DNA from: Site-B1 sp963722665
GTDB lineage: Bacteria; Bacteroidota; Bacteroidia; Flavobacteriales; Flavobacteriaceae
DNA length: 64,000 bases
Assembly (NCBI GenBank): GCA_963722665.1
Contig: CAVRNW010000037.1
Span: 1 to 64,000 of the forward strand
Reading direction: 5' to 3'
Numbering within the stretch: the first letter of the stretch is position 1; every line of letters starts with the position of its first letter. Shown here one piece after another: positions 24,900-35,143 of this stretch. Under the pieces are notes generated by a model. That model was not told the DNA's origin. It worked only from the letters and a program-made list of their open reading frames with translations, and ran no database searches. A program made the position numbers and the translations under genes.

Positions 24900-27590
24900 A
24901 TGGCTGAAACAATCAGATTAAATAAAGTATTACGCGAATTGAATATTTCGTTGGATCGTGCTGTAGAATATTTAAATTCTAAAGGCATTGAGATCGATGC
25001 ACGTCCAACAACAAAAATTACTGAAGAAGTTCACCAAATTCTTTCTGATGAATTTCAAACTGATGCCAGTAAAAGAGTTAAATCTCAGGAATTAAATGAA
25101 GCCAAGCTTAAGGAAAAGGAAGCCATTAGGATTGAGCGTGAAAAAGAAATAGAGGAGAAACTTGCAAAAGAAGAGGCAAGAAAATCTATTGTAAAAGCCA
25201 AAACCACATTATCAGCTCCCAAACAGGTTGGTAAAATTGACCTGGATAAACCTAAAAAATCTGTAGCAAAAACTAAAACTACGCCAGTTCCTGAAGAAAA
25301 GAAACCCGAAAAGGTCGTTAAGGAAAAAGTTAAGGAAACAAAACCGGAAAAGCCAGCTAAAAAAGAAATTGAAGTTGCAAAGGAGGAAGAAGTTGAAGTT
25401 GAAGATGTTAAGGTTGAAACACAATATCAAAAATTAACCGGGCCAAAGATATCGGGAAAAAAAATTGACCTGGCCCAATTTAATAAACCAAAGAAAAAGA
25501 AAGAGGAGAAAAAGCCTGAAAAGAAAGAAACCACTGGGAAAGATACAAAGGAGGATGCTTCCAAAAGGAAAAGACGCAGAATAAGTAAGGCAGGAGAATC
25601 CAAGTTCCAAAATAAAGGTCAAAGGTCTTCGGCTGGTAACCGATTTTCAAAAGGAAAAAAATCAACAATTATAAAGGCGGAACCTAGTGAGGAAGAAGTT
25701 CAAAAACAAATAAGAGAGACTTTAGAAAAACTTCAGGGAAAATCCAGCAAAGGAAAAGGAGCCAAATATAGAAGAGAAAAAAGAGATCAACATAAAGAAC
25801 AATCTGAAATAGATCAACAATTAGAAGCTGCTGAAAGCAAAATTCTAAAAGTGACTGAATTTGTAACCGCCAATGAAGTTGCAACCATGATGAACGTTTC
25901 TGTAACCGAAATTATTTCAGCTTGTATGTCACTGGGGATGATGGTTACGATGAACCAACGACTGGATGCTGAAACCCTGTCAATTGTGGCTGATGAATTT
26001 GGCTATAAGGTAGAGTTTGTAACTGCAGATATAGAGGAATCAATTGAAGAATATGAAGACAGCCCGGAAGATTTAAAACCTAGAGCACCAATAGTAACCG
26101 TAATGGGACATGTTGACCACGGCAAAACCTCTTTATTGGATTACATTCGAGAAGAAAATGTAATTGCCGGAGAATCAGGTGGAATTACACAACATATAGG
26201 TGCTTATGGAGTAACCTTGGCAGATGGACAACAGATAGCCTTTTTAGATACACCGGGTCACGAAGCTTTTACAGCAATGCGTGCACGTGGAGCTCAGGTA
26301 ACGGATTTAGCAATAATTGTGGTGGCAGCAGATGACGATATCATGCCTCAAACAAAAGAAGCTATTTCGCATGCTCAGGCTGCCGGAGTTCCAATTGTAT
26401 TTGCAATTAATAAGATAGATAAACCAGATGCTAATCCGGAAAAGATAAAAGAAGGATTGGCAAATATGAATTTATTAGTAGAAGATTGGGGTGGTAAAAT
26501 CCAATCTCAGGATATATCCGCTAAAACAGGTGAAGGAATAAAAGAATTGTTAGAAAAAGTACTGCTTGAAGCCGAATTATTGGAGCTTAAAGCAAATCCT
26601 AATAAACCTGCCTCCGGAACTGTTGTCGAGGCCTTTCTTGATAAAGGTAGGGGATATATTTCTACAATTTTAGTTCAGGCCGGAACATTGAAAGTCGGAG
26701 ATTATGTTTTGGCTGGTAAGAACAGTGGCAAGGTCAAGGCTATGCATGATGAAAGAGGTAAGACAGTTAAAGCTGCTGGTCCGTCAAGACCGGTTTCCAT
26801 TTTGGGCTTAGATGGAGCTCCTCAAGCAGGAGATAAGTTCAATGTATTTGAAGATGAACGTGAAGCCAAGCAAATTGCTGCTAAACGTACACAACTTCAA
26901 AGAGAACAATCAGTGAGAACACAGCGTCATATTACACTTGACGAAATTGGCCGACGAATTGCACTAGGAGATTTCCAGGAATTGAATATTATTCTTAAAG
27001 GAGATGTTGATGGATCGGTGGAAGCATTGACAGATTCATTCCAGAAACTTTCTACAGAAGAAATTCAAGTCAATATAATTCATAAAGGTGTTGGTGCTAT
27101 TACAGAAAGTGATGTCCTTCTTGCATCGGCTTCAGATGCCATTATCATCGGATTTAATGTACGCCCTATGGGTAATGCACGGCAGATAGCAGATAAAGAA
27201 GAAATTGATATCAGAACATATTCAATTATCTATGATGCGATCAATGACCTAAAAGATGCCATGGAAGGCATGCTTTCTCCGGAATTGAAGGAAGAAATTA
27301 CGGGTGATGCAGAAATTAGAGAAACCTTTAAGATATCTAAAATTGGAACTATTGCAGGTTGTATGGTGACTAATGGGAAGATTTTTAGAAATTCAGGAAT
27401 TCGATTGATTCGTGATGGAGTTGTGATCTTTACCGGTGAATTAACATCATTAAAGCGTTTTAAAGATGATGTTAAGGAAGTAGCTAAAGGATATGATTGC
27501 GGAATCCAGGTCAAAAATTTTAATGACATCAATGAAGGTGACATCATCGAAGCCTTTAAGGAAGTAGAAGTTAAAAAGAAATTAAAATAA
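24900..27590 (+). CDS. infB: Translation initiation factor IF-2
   Basis: 896 residues. IF2 N-terminal domain (IRLNKVLRELNISLDRAVEY), a long Lys/Glu-rich linker (~60-310), a second N-domain (FVTANEVATMMNVSVTEIIS), then the GTPase: GHVDHGKTS, DTPGHEAF, NKID, SAKTGEGI. Domains II-IV follow to the C-terminus. It delivers initiator tRNA to the ribosome. Last gene of the operon; ends at a strong terminator. Confidence 0.98.
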   Translation: MAETIRLNKVLRELNISLDRAVEYLNSKGIEIDARPTTKITEEVHQILSDEFQTDASKRVKSQELNEAKLKEKEAIRIEREKEIEEKLAKEEARKSIVKAKTTLSAPKQVGKIDLDKPKKSVAKTKTTPVPEEKKPEKVVKEKVKETKPEKPAKKEIEVAKEEEVEVEDVKVETQYQKLTGPKISGKKIDLAQFNKPKKKKEEKKPEKKETTGKDTKEDASKRKRRRISKAGESKFQNKGQRSSAGNRFSKGKKSTIIKAEPSEEEVQKQIRETLEKLQGKSSKGKGAKYRREKRDQHKEQSEIDQQLEAAESKILKVTEFVTANEVATMMNVSVTEIISACMSLGMMVTMNQRLDAETLSIVADEFGYKVEFVTADIEESIEEYEDSPEDLKPRAPIVTVMGHVDHGKTSLLDYIREENVIAGESGGITQHIGAYGVTLADGQQIAFLDTPGHEAFTAMRARGAQVTDLAIIVVAADDDIMPQTKEAISHAQAAGVPIVFAINKIDKPDANPEKIKEGLANMNLLVEDWGGKIQSQDISAKTGEGIKELLEKVLLEAELLELKANPNKPASGTVVEAFLDKGRGYISTILVQAGTLKVGDYVLAGKNSGKVKAMHDERGKTVKAAGPSRPVSILGLDGAPQAGDKFNVFEDEREAKQIAAKRTQLQREQSVRTQRHITLDEIGRRIALGDFQELNIILKGDVDGSVEALTDSFQKLSTEEIQVNIIHKGVGAITESDVLLASASDAIIIGFNVRPMGNARQIADKEEIDIRTYSIIYDAINDLKDAMEGMLSPELKEEITGDAEIRETFKISKIGTIAGCMVTNGKIFRNSGIRLIRDGVVIFTGELTSLKRFKDDVKEVAKGYDCGIQVKNFNDINEGDIIEAFKEVEVKKKLK

Positions 27591-27620
27591 AAAAAAGAGG
27601 CTTAATTAAGCCTCTTTTTT
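27591..27620. terminator. Bidirectional terminator between infB and SPOR gene
   Basis: Palindrome GAGGCTTAA/TTAAGCCTC flanked by A6 and T6 makes a long perfect stem that works in both directions. Confidence 0.93.
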
Positions 27621-28003
27621 TAGTTCTTTGGTTCAAAAATAAAGGCGTTCATAAACGTCTTTTTAATTCTTATTAAGGCTCTGTCCGCTTCAAGCCTGCT
27701 TCTAAAATCACCGATCCAGATCTTATAATTGGGTGTTTCATATTCTATTGAACTTGGCCAGTCAGAGTAGTTCTCGCTGAATTCAGTTCTGGTCGATTCT
27801 GCAGCACTTCGGCTTAAACCGGAGTATATCTGAATTTTATATCTATTCAAGGATGTTTCAATTGACTTTTTAATTTGCAGTAAGTCCTCAATTTCTTGAT
27901 CCTGATTAATAATGACGGTGCCTTCCTGAGAGTAAAGATTAGTACTTATTATAAGAATTAGAATTGTTAAGTAAAAGTTTGATTTAACCGATAAATTATT
28001 CAT
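27620..28003 (-). CDS. SPOR domain-containing protein
   Basis: About 127 residues from ATG at 28003 (MNNLSVKSNFYL), with a signal peptide ending STNLYSQ. A TTG at 28024 is in frame but overlaps the promoter -7 box. The C-terminal ~75 residues form a SPOR fold (YKIQIYSGLSRSAAESTRTE, YKIWIGDFRSRLEADRALIR), which binds denuded septal peptidoglycan. Probably periplasmic. Confidence 0.88.
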   Translation of the reverse strand: MNNLSVKSNFYLTILILIISTNLYSQEGTVIINQDQEIEDLLQIKKSIETSLNRYKIQIYSGLSRSAAESTRTEFSENYSDWPSSIEYETPNYKIWIGDFRSRLEADRALIRIKKTFMNAFIFEPKN

Positions 28004-28021
28004 ATATTTTGATTTATTTTG

Positions 28022-28050
28022 CAAATGTAAAGGTTATAAACTCAAACAAA
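28022..28050 (-). promoter_or_regulatory. Promoter of the SPOR gene
   Basis: Minus strand TACATTTG (28029-28022) with TTTG at 28050-28047 upstream. The spacing fits a Bacteroidota promoter and supports the start at 28003. Confidence 0.6.
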
Positions 28051-28126
28051 CAACAAATTATTATTTAGAATCTTTCTAAATTATTGCTAACATTTATCTA
28101 AGATTTCGAAAATCCACATTAAATGT

Positions 28127-28134
28127 TACTTTTG
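28127..28134 (+). promoter_or_regulatory. Promoter -7 box of the act-cox operon
   Basis: TACTTTTG fits TAnnTTTG. It is ~174 bases upstream of the actA ATG, giving a long leader in which I see no strong hairpin. Confidence 0.5.
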
Positions 28135-28307
28135 CGAGAGATTTTTATAACTGTATTTTTATCATTTGAAGTAATGAAAAAACCATACCAAAGTTTAGAA
28201 GTTAGTTCAAATAATAATATGAGATAGGCAATAAGAGTTTATTTATGCTTGAACATAACACAAAGTGCTAATTACTTTTGACAATTAAAAAAAATAGATA
28301 TCAACAG

Positions 28308-29609
28308 ATGAAACAGGTGATTCACCGTATATTAAACGTTAACAATCTTCGTTTTAGTTTAATTTTTTTATTTGCTTTTTCAATGTCTCTTTCTGCTCAA
28401 GATTCTGGGGATCCGGTGCAGGGAAAGGCTTTATTCAATACCAATTGTGCTGCTTGTCATAATTTAGACAGAAAAATGGTTGGTCCTGCATTAAGAAATG
28501 TAGAAACCCGATTAGCAGAAAGTGAAGGTCTCGATCGAGAGTGGTTGAGTGCATGGATCAGGAATAGTTCCGGATTAATAAAATCAGGAGATACCTACGC
28601 TGTTAAAATTTATGAGGAATATAGTAAAGCTGCAATGACCGCTTTCCCTCAATTATCAGATGATGATATTAATAACATATTAGCCTATACTGCTCAAGAA
28701 AAGGCAGTTCCTGTAGCAGCCGTTGCCGTTGCTGGGGGAGAAGCCCAAAGAGATAATGGTGATATGGGATTGTCAAGTAAGTTAATATTAGGAGGTTTAG
28801 CCGTTTTATTTGGGTTATTGGCGTTTGCATTTTATTTGGTTAACCGAACATTGCGCAGATTTGCTTTGGCGAAAAACATTGATATTCAGGAAGAAACAAA
28901 AGGTGTACCACTTTGGCAGGCATTTGTTAGAAATCAATTTTTGGTTCTAGTAGCCTCTATTTTTCTGTTATTGGCAAGTGCTTATTTTGTCTATGGATAT
29001 TTTATGCAGTTAGGTATAGATCAAGGATATCAACCGGTTCAGCCTATTCATTATTCCCATAAAATACATGCAGGTGAAAATGCTATTGATTGTAAGTTTT
29101 GTCATTCTTCAGCTCGCGTTAGTAAGCACTCAGGAATACCTTCGTTAAATATTTGTATGAACTGTCATAAGTCTATTTATGAAGTGGCAGAGGGAACAGC
29201 TACAGCCGAATACAGCAAGGAATTCTATGATGGTGAGATTAAAAAACTTTATGCGGCAGTTGGATGGGATGAAACAGAACAAAAATATACGGGAGAAACT
29301 CAGCCGGTAAAGTGGATAAGGATCCATAACCTTCCGGATTTCGCTTATTTTAACCATTCACAACATGTCACCGTTGCAGGTGTGGAATGTCAAACTTGTC
29401 ATGGTCCTGTTGAGGAAATGGAGATCATGTATCAATTTTCTCCGCTTACTATGGGATGGTGTATAGATTGCCATAGAAAAACAAATGTAAATGTTAAAGA
29501 CAATGAATATTATGTAAAAGTGCATGAAGCATTGTCAAAAAAATATGGAGTTGATCAATTAACAGCTGCTCAAATGGGTGGATTGGAATGTGGTAAATGT
29601 CATTATTAA
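28308..29609 (+). CDS. actA: Alternative complex III subunit ActA with fused N-terminal cytochrome c
   Basis: 433 residues from ATG (MKQVIHRILNV); a TTG at 28278 is also open. Signal peptide ends SMSLSAQ. The N-terminal monoheme domain carries CAACH; after a membrane segment (~155-180) and a second one (~210-235) come five more heme sites: CKFCH, CMNCH, CQTCH, CIDCH, CGKCH. Core ActA is a pentaheme cytochrome, so the N-terminal unit is an added sixth heme, a fusion usual in Bacteroidota. It carries electrons toward the oxidase. First gene of the act-cox operon. Confidence 0.95.
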   Translation: MKQVIHRILNVNNLRFSLIFLFAFSMSLSAQDSGDPVQGKALFNTNCAACHNLDRKMVGPALRNVETRLAESEGLDREWLSAWIRNSSGLIKSGDTYAVKIYEEYSKAAMTAFPQLSDDDINNILAYTAQEKAVPVAAVAVAGGEAQRDNGDMGLSSKLILGGLAVLFGLLAFAFYLVNRTLRRFALAKNIDIQEETKGVPLWQAFVRNQFLVLVASIFLLLASAYFVYGYFMQLGIDQGYQPVQPIHYSHKIHAGENAIDCKFCHSSARVSKHSGIPSLNICMNCHKSIYEVAEGTATAEYSKEFYDGEIKKLYAAVGWDETEQKYTGETQPVKWIRIHNLPDFAYFNHSQHVTVAGVECQTCHGPVEEMEIMYQFSPLTMGWCIDCHRKTNVNVKDNEYYVKVHEALSKKYGVDQLTAAQMGGLECGKCHY

Positions 29610-29639
29610 TTTTTTAAAGAAGTAATTCAATTATATCAT

Positions 29640-32600
29640 ATGTCATCAAACAAGAAATACTGGAAAAGTGTTGAAGAGCTAAAACCAAACAGCTCTATTG
29701 TTGAGACGCTGAAAAGCAAAGAGTTTATAGAAGAAATTCCGACAGATGAATTCTTAGGTAATAAGGAAGCATTGGATTCATCTAATACAACTCGTCGTGA
29801 TTTCTTAAAATACGTTGGTTTTAGTACTGCAGCTGCAACTTTAGCGGCTTGTGAAGGGCCGGTCATAAAATCTATACCTTATGTAGTCCAGCCGGACTCA
29901 ATTATTCCGGGTGTAGCAAATTATTATGCCACAACTATAGCTGATGGATATGATTTTACTAATGTTTTAGTAAAAACTCGTGAAGGACGTCCAATTAAAA
30001 TTGAAAATAATTCCCTGGCCGGATCAAATGGAAATGCAAATGCAAGAGTCAATGCATCTGTGTTAGGATTATATGACAGTTTGAGAGTTCAAGGGCCAAT
30101 GAAAGATGGAGAATTAATTTCATGGAGTGATTTTGATGCGGAAGTAAATCAGAAATTATCGGGTATAAAAGATTCAGGTAAAGAAATTGTATTGCTGACA
30201 CAAACATTTGCTAGTCCTTCTACTACTAAGTTGATTTCAGAGTTTAAAGAAAAATATGGGAATGTAAGACATGTAGTTTATGATGCTATTTCAGAATCAG
30301 CTGCATTAGATGCATACCAAACAAAATATGGAGAAAGAGGATTAGCTAATTATGATTTCTCAAAAGCCACGACAATCGTTTCCTTAGGAGCAGACTTCCT
30401 GGGTGATTGGCAAGGTGGAGGATTTGATTCTGGATACTCTCAAGGACGTATACCTAATGGCGGAAAAATGTCTCGTCATATACAGTTTGAATCTAATATG
30501 TCCTTAACTGGTGCCAATGCTGATAAACGAGTTCCTTTGACTCCTGGTCAGCAAAAAGTGGCTCTGGCAAAATTATATAGCTATGTTTTAGGAGGATCTG
30601 TTTCTGGAGAGTTGCCTCAATCCATTGACGATGCAGTTCGTGAAGCAGCATCCGAACTTAAAATGGCTGGAAGTAATGGTGTTTTAGTTTCAGGTATTCA
30701 AGATGTGAATGCACAAACGATTGTTTTAGAAATTAATGAGTCGTTGAGTAGTAAGGCATTTGATCCAAAAACAACCATTAAAACACGTCAAGGAAACACC
30801 AGGGATGTGGCTAGTTTAGTTGCAGATATGAATGCAGGCAAAGTGGGTGCAATCATAATGAATGGTGTAAATCCAATGTATACTTTACCAAATGCATCAG
30901 AATTTGCAGAAGGGTTGAAGAAAACGGAATTGTCAATTTCGTTTTCGATGAAGCAGGACGAAACATCTTCTCTGGTCCAATATATAGGTGCAACACCGCA
31001 TTATTTAGAATCCTGGGGAGATGTAGAATTGAAAAAAGGTCATTTTGGGTTGATGCAACCTACAATTAGACCATTATTCAATACAAGACAATTTCAACAA
31101 GCTTTATTAGTATGGAATGGAAATGATATTTCCTATAATGATTATATAAAACAAATCTGGAATTCAGATATTTTAAACGGAGCATCCTTTAATCAAGCCC
31201 TTCATGATGGCATTTTTATTGGAAGTGCTTCAAATTCTCAAGAATTAAGTTCTGTGGAAGTATCTGAAACACCTTCAGGAGATGCTGCAAGAGCACTTGC
31301 TTCATCTGTGTCGACTGATGGATTAGAATTGACTTTGTATTCAAAAGTAGGTATGGGAGATGGTCAGCAGGCTAACAATCCTTGGCTGCAGGAATTCCCA
31401 GATCCTATAACAAGAACTTCTTGGGATAATTACTTGACAATCAGTAAGACGGATGCAGATGAATTAGGGTTTGTAAATGAGCATGTTGCAACTGGAGCTT
31501 TAAATGGAAGTTATGCTGAAGTTACGGTCAATGGAAATACCTTAACAGTTCCGGTTATTATCCAACCAGGACAAGCTAAAGGTTCAGTAGGTTTATCATT
31601 TGGATATGGAAGATCTGAGGGTTTAAAAGATGAATTGATGACAGGCGTAAATGCTTATACCTTCTATCAAAATTTTAATCCGGTTCAAAATGTTAGCTTA
31701 AGCCCTGCTTCCGGTATGCATGAATTCGCATGTGTACAGTTACAAAATACCTTGATGGGTCGTAATGACATAATTAGGGAAACCACCTTAGAGATATTCA
31801 ATACAAAGGATAAAAATTACTGGAATGCTATTCCTAAAGTATCTTTAAATCATATTGAGACACCTATTACATCTCCTGATGTCGATCTTTGGGATGAGTT
31901 TGATCGTTCAATTGGGCATCACTTCAATTTGTCAATAGACCTTAATGCATGTACAGGATGCGGTGCTTGTGTTATTGCATGTCATGCGGAAAATAATGTT
32001 CCAGTAGTTGGTAAGGAAGAGGTTAGACGAAGTCGCGACATGCACTGGTTGCGCATTGATAGATATTATTCTTCAGAAGAATCATTTGAAGGTGATAATA
32101 TCAAAAAAGATTCAATAGAAGGATTATTTGGAGATACAGGTGTTAAAAATACATTATTTGAAATGGAATCTGCAGCAGTAGAGAATCCTCAAATTGCATT
32201 CCAGCCAATAATGTGTCAACATTGTAATCACGCACCATGTGAAACCGTTTGTCCGGTAGCGGCAACAACGCACAGTCGTCAAGGTCAAAATCATATGGCT
32301 TATAACCGTTGTGTAGGTACTCGTTATTGTGCAAATAACTGCCCTTATAAAGTAAGACGATTTAACTGGTTCTTATATTCACAAAATGATGAGTTTGATT
32401 ATTTCATGAATGATGATTTAGGTCGTATGGTTATAAATCCGGATGTTACAGTGCGTTCTCGTGGAGTAATGGAAAAATGTTCGTTCTGTATCCAAAGAAC
32501 TCAAAAAACTATTTTGGATGCCAAGCGTGAAGGTCGAGAAATTAAAGATGGTGAATTCCAAACAGCTTGTTCTGCAGCATGTAGTAACGGAGCGATGATA

Positions 32601-32738
32601 TTTGGAGACATTAATGATAAAGAAAGCAAAGTTGCAAAACTAAAAGAAGATAAACGTATGTATCGCTTATTAGAAAGTGTTGGTACTAAACCAAATGTTA
32701 TGTATCAAGCCAAAGTGAGAAATACAAAAGAAGCTTAA
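29640..32738 (+). CDS. actB: Alternative complex III subunit ActB (molybdopterin-like/Fe-S protein)
   Basis: 1032 residues. A twin-arginine motif TTRRDFLKYVG followed by TLAAC suggests Tat export with lipid attachment. The long middle part resembles molybdopterin oxidoreductases but binds no cofactor in characterised complexes. The C-terminal ~270 residues hold the Fe-S cluster ligands: CTGCGACVIACH, CQHCNHAPCETVCP, CVGTRYCANNCPYK, CSFC...CSAACSNGAM. It accepts electrons from quinol and passes them to ActA/ActE hemes at the periplasmic face. Confidence 0.96.
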   Translation: MSSNKKYWKSVEELKPNSSIVETLKSKEFIEEIPTDEFLGNKEALDSSNTTRRDFLKYVGFSTAAATLAACEGPVIKSIPYVVQPDSIIPGVANYYATTIADGYDFTNVLVKTREGRPIKIENNSLAGSNGNANARVNASVLGLYDSLRVQGPMKDGELISWSDFDAEVNQKLSGIKDSGKEIVLLTQTFASPSTTKLISEFKEKYGNVRHVVYDAISESAALDAYQTKYGERGLANYDFSKATTIVSLGADFLGDWQGGGFDSGYSQGRIPNGGKMSRHIQFESNMSLTGANADKRVPLTPGQQKVALAKLYSYVLGGSVSGELPQSIDDAVREAASELKMAGSNGVLVSGIQDVNAQTIVLEINESLSSKAFDPKTTIKTRQGNTRDVASLVADMNAGKVGAIIMNGVNPMYTLPNASEFAEGLKKTELSISFSMKQDETSSLVQYIGATPHYLESWGDVELKKGHFGLMQPTIRPLFNTRQFQQALLVWNGNDISYNDYIKQIWNSDILNGASFNQALHDGIFIGSASNSQELSSVEVSETPSGDAARALASSVSTDGLELTLYSKVGMGDGQQANNPWLQEFPDPITRTSWDNYLTISKTDADELGFVNEHVATGALNGSYAEVTVNGNTLTVPVIIQPGQAKGSVGLSFGYGRSEGLKDELMTGVNAYTFYQNFNPVQNVSLSPASGMHEFACVQLQNTLMGRNDIIRETTLEIFNTKDKNYWNAIPKVSLNHIETPITSPDVDLWDEFDRSIGHHFNLSIDLNACTGCGACVIACHAENNVPVVGKEEVRRSRDMHWLRIDRYYSSEESFEGDNIKKDSIEGLFGDTGVKNTLFEMESAAVENPQIAFQPIMCQHCNHAPCETVCPVAATTHSRQGQNHMAYNRCVGTRYCANNCPYKVRRFNWFLYSQNDEFDYFMNDDLGRMVINPDVTVRSRGVMEKCSFCIQRTQKTILDAKREGREIKDGEFQTACSAACSNGAMIFGDINDKESKVAKLKEDKRMYRLLESVGTKPNVMYQAKVRNTKEA

Positions 32739-32767
32739 AACTAATTAAGAAACAATTATAAATTATT

Positions 32768-34513
32768 ATGGCGTCTCATTACGAAGCACCTATTAGAAGA
32801 CCTTTAGTTACCGGCGAAAAATCATATCACGATGTATCGGTAGATGTGGCAGCTCCCGTGGAAGGACCGGCAAATAAGCAATGGTGGATTGTATTTTCAA
32901 TAGCTCTTGCTGCTTTTCTTTGGGGAATCGGTTGTATAATTTATACCATATCTACAGGAATTGGTACTTGGGGTTTAAATAAAACTGTTGGTTGGGCCTG
33001 GGATATCACTAACTTTGTTTGGTGGGTAGGAATTGGACACGCAGGAACTCTTATTTCAGCAGTACTTTTATTATTCCGTCAAAAATGGAGAATGGCAATT
33101 AACCGTTCTGCAGAAGCAATGACAATATTCTCAGTTATTCAAGCTGGTTTGTTTCCAATCATACACATGGGAAGACCTTGGTTAGGATATTGGGTATTGC
33201 CTATTCCAAATCAATATGGTTCTTTGTGGGTTAACTTTAATTCACCACTTCTTTGGGATGTATTTGCAATATCTACTTATTTATCGGTTTCACTCGTTTT
33301 CTGGTGGACAGGATTACTTCCTGACTTTGCGATGATCAGAGACAGAGCAGTTAAGCCTTTTCAAAAGAAAATATATTCATTATTAAGTTTTGGCTGGTCA
33401 GGACGAGCTAAGGATTGGCAACGATTTGAAGAAGTGTCATTGGTTTTAGCTGGATTGGCTACACCTCTTGTACTTTCTGTACATACTATTGTATCCTTTG
33501 ACTTTGCTACCTCAGTTATTCCAGGTTGGCACACAACCATATTTCCGCCATACTTTGTTGCGGGAGCAATATTCTCTGGTTTTGCAATGGTACAGACCTT
33601 ACTTATTATCATGAGAAAGGTAAGTAACCTTGAAGATTATATTACCGTTCAACATATAGAATTAATGAACATTGTGATCATGATCACAGGTTCAATTGTT
33701 GGTGTAGCTTATATCACTGAGTTATTCATAGCTTGGTATTCAGGTGTGGAATATGAGCAATATGCGTTTTTGAATAGAGCAACCGGACCCTATTGGTGGG
33801 CCTATTTATTGATGATGAGCTGTAATGTATTTTCACCTCAGTTCATGTGGTTTAAGAGATTAAGAACCAGTATAATGTTCTCTTTCTTTATATCTATTGT
33901 AGTAAATGTTGGAATGTGGTTTGAGCGTTTTGTAATTATTGTGACTTCATTGCACAGAGATTATTTACCATCATCATGGACAATGTTCTCCCCAACTTTT
34001 GTAGATATAGGAATATTTATTGGAACCATAGGCTTCTTCTTTGTATTATTCCTTTTATATGCAAGGACATTCCCGGTGATCGCGCAAGCAGAAGTTAAAA
34101 CAATTTTAAAATCTTCCGGTGAGCGATACAAAAGAATGAGAGATGCCGGACAAAGTCTGGTAGGAACAGGAACAGATGAAAGAACTTCTGGAAAAATTGT
34201 AAAAAAGGTTAAATCTAAACCTAAAACTGAAGAAAAGACCGGAGATAAGTCTGATTTGAAGAATTCATTACTGGGTAGTATTGGAACATTTGATTCATCA
34301 ACTCAAACTCCGGACGATCTAAAGAAAATAAAAGGTGTTGGACCGAAAATGGAAGAAGTACTAAACAGTATTGGAATATTTTCATTCCTTCAGGTTAGTA
34401 AAATGACCAAAAAAGAATACGACTTGTTAGATTCAATTACAGGATCCTTCCCTGGAAGAGCCGAAAGAGATGATTGGTCTGGTCAAGCTAAAAAATTAAT
34501 AAACAAAAAGTAG
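32768..34513 (+). CDS. actC: Alternative complex III subunit ActC (NrfD-like) with C-terminal helix-hairpin-helix extension
   Basis: 581 residues. Ten or so membrane helices (residues ~40-445) form an NrfD/PsrC-like quinol-binding subunit (HAGTLISAVLLLFRQKWR, GWHTTIFPPYFVAGA). The expected end is near residue 460 (FPVIAQAEVKTILKSSGE). Beyond this lies a ~55-residue Lys/Glu-rich linker and then a helix-hairpin-helix (LKKIKGVGPKMEEVLNSIGI) with a short tail ending WSGQAKKLINKK. The tail is predicted cytoplasmic; its job is unknown. Confidence 0.95.
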   Translation: MASHYEAPIRRPLVTGEKSYHDVSVDVAAPVEGPANKQWWIVFSIALAAFLWGIGCIIYTISTGIGTWGLNKTVGWAWDITNFVWWVGIGHAGTLISAVLLLFRQKWRMAINRSAEAMTIFSVIQAGLFPIIHMGRPWLGYWVLPIPNQYGSLWVNFNSPLLWDVFAISTYLSVSLVFWWTGLLPDFAMIRDRAVKPFQKKIYSLLSFGWSGRAKDWQRFEEVSLVLAGLATPLVLSVHTIVSFDFATSVIPGWHTTIFPPYFVAGAIFSGFAMVQTLLIIMRKVSNLEDYITVQHIELMNIVIMITGSIVGVAYITELFIAWYSGVEYEQYAFLNRATGPYWWAYLLMMSCNVFSPQFMWFKRLRTSIMFSFFISIVVNVGMWFERFVIIVTSLHRDYLPSSWTMFSPTFVDIGIFIGTIGFFFVLFLLYARTFPVIAQAEVKTILKSSGERYKRMRDAGQSLVGTGTDERTSGKIVKKVKSKPKTEEKTGDKSDLKNSLLGSIGTFDSSTQTPDDLKKIKGVGPKMEEVLNSIGIFSFLQVSKMTKKEYDLLDSITGSFPGRAERDDWSGQAKKLINKK

Positions 34514-34520
34514 CATATGA

Positions 34521-34569
34521 AACCTCAAGTAAAAATTATTAATATAAATAATGGTGTTATTTTGAGGTT
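34521..34569 (+). promoter_or_regulatory. Hairpin in the actC-actD gap
   Basis: Inverted repeat AACCTCAA (34521-34528) / TTGAGGTT (34562-34569) spans most of the 90-base gap, the widest in an operon whose other gaps are 9-30 bases. It could be an mRNA processing or stability element. Confidence 0.45.
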
Positions 34570-34603
34570 GCATCTGACAATAAAAAACAATAAATATTAA
34601 CAG

Positions 34604-35134
34604 ATGAAATCTTCAAAAGTTATTCAGGCTATTTATACCGATGATGATGTGCTGATGGCTGCTGTAAAATCAGTAAAGGCCAATAAGTATCACATTGAGG
34701 AAATATATACACCTTTTCCGGTTCATGGACTAGATAAAGCTATGGGATTAGCACCTACGAGGATTGCTATTACATCTTTTATGTATGGGTGTGTTGGATT
34801 AATAGTGGCAATATTAATGATGAAGTTCATAATGATTGATGACTGGCCACAAGATATTGGAGGTAAACCAAGTTTCAGTTATATCGAGAATATGCCTGCA
34901 TTTGTTCCTATTATGTTTGAACTTACTGTTTTCTTTGCAGCCCATTTAATGGTAATTACTTTTTATTTACGAAGTAAAATGTGGCCTTTTAAAAAAGCTG
35001 AAAATCCGGATCTAAGAACTACAGATGACCATTTTTTAATGGAAATTGAAGTTCAAGGAAATGAAAAGGAGTTGACCAAACTTTTGGAAGAATCAGGTGC
35101 GGTTGAAATAAATTTAATTGATAAAGCGCATTAA
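34604..35134 (+). CDS. actD: Alternative complex III subunit ActD (DUF3341)
   Basis: 176 residues. An N-terminal cytoplasmic domain (IQAIYTDDDVLMAAVKSVKA, YTPFPVHGLDKAMGLAPTRI) is followed by two membrane helices (~62-85 and ~110-135). This is the DUF3341 subunit of ACIII, with no redox cofactor. Nine bases before actE. Confidence 0.95.
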   Translation: MKSSKVIQAIYTDDDVLMAAVKSVKANKYHIEEIYTPFPVHGLDKAMGLAPTRIAITSFMYGCVGLIVAILMMKFIMIDDWPQDIGGKPSFSYIENMPAFVPIMFELTVFFAAHLMVITFYLRSKMWPFKKAENPDLRTTDDHFLMEIEVQGNEKELTKLLEESGAVEINLIDKAH

Positions 35135-35143
35135 TATAGATAT

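Noticed and set aside
25212..25884. Several minus-strand frames rich in Phe and Leu
   Set aside because: Antisense images of the Lys/Glu-rich linker of IF-2.
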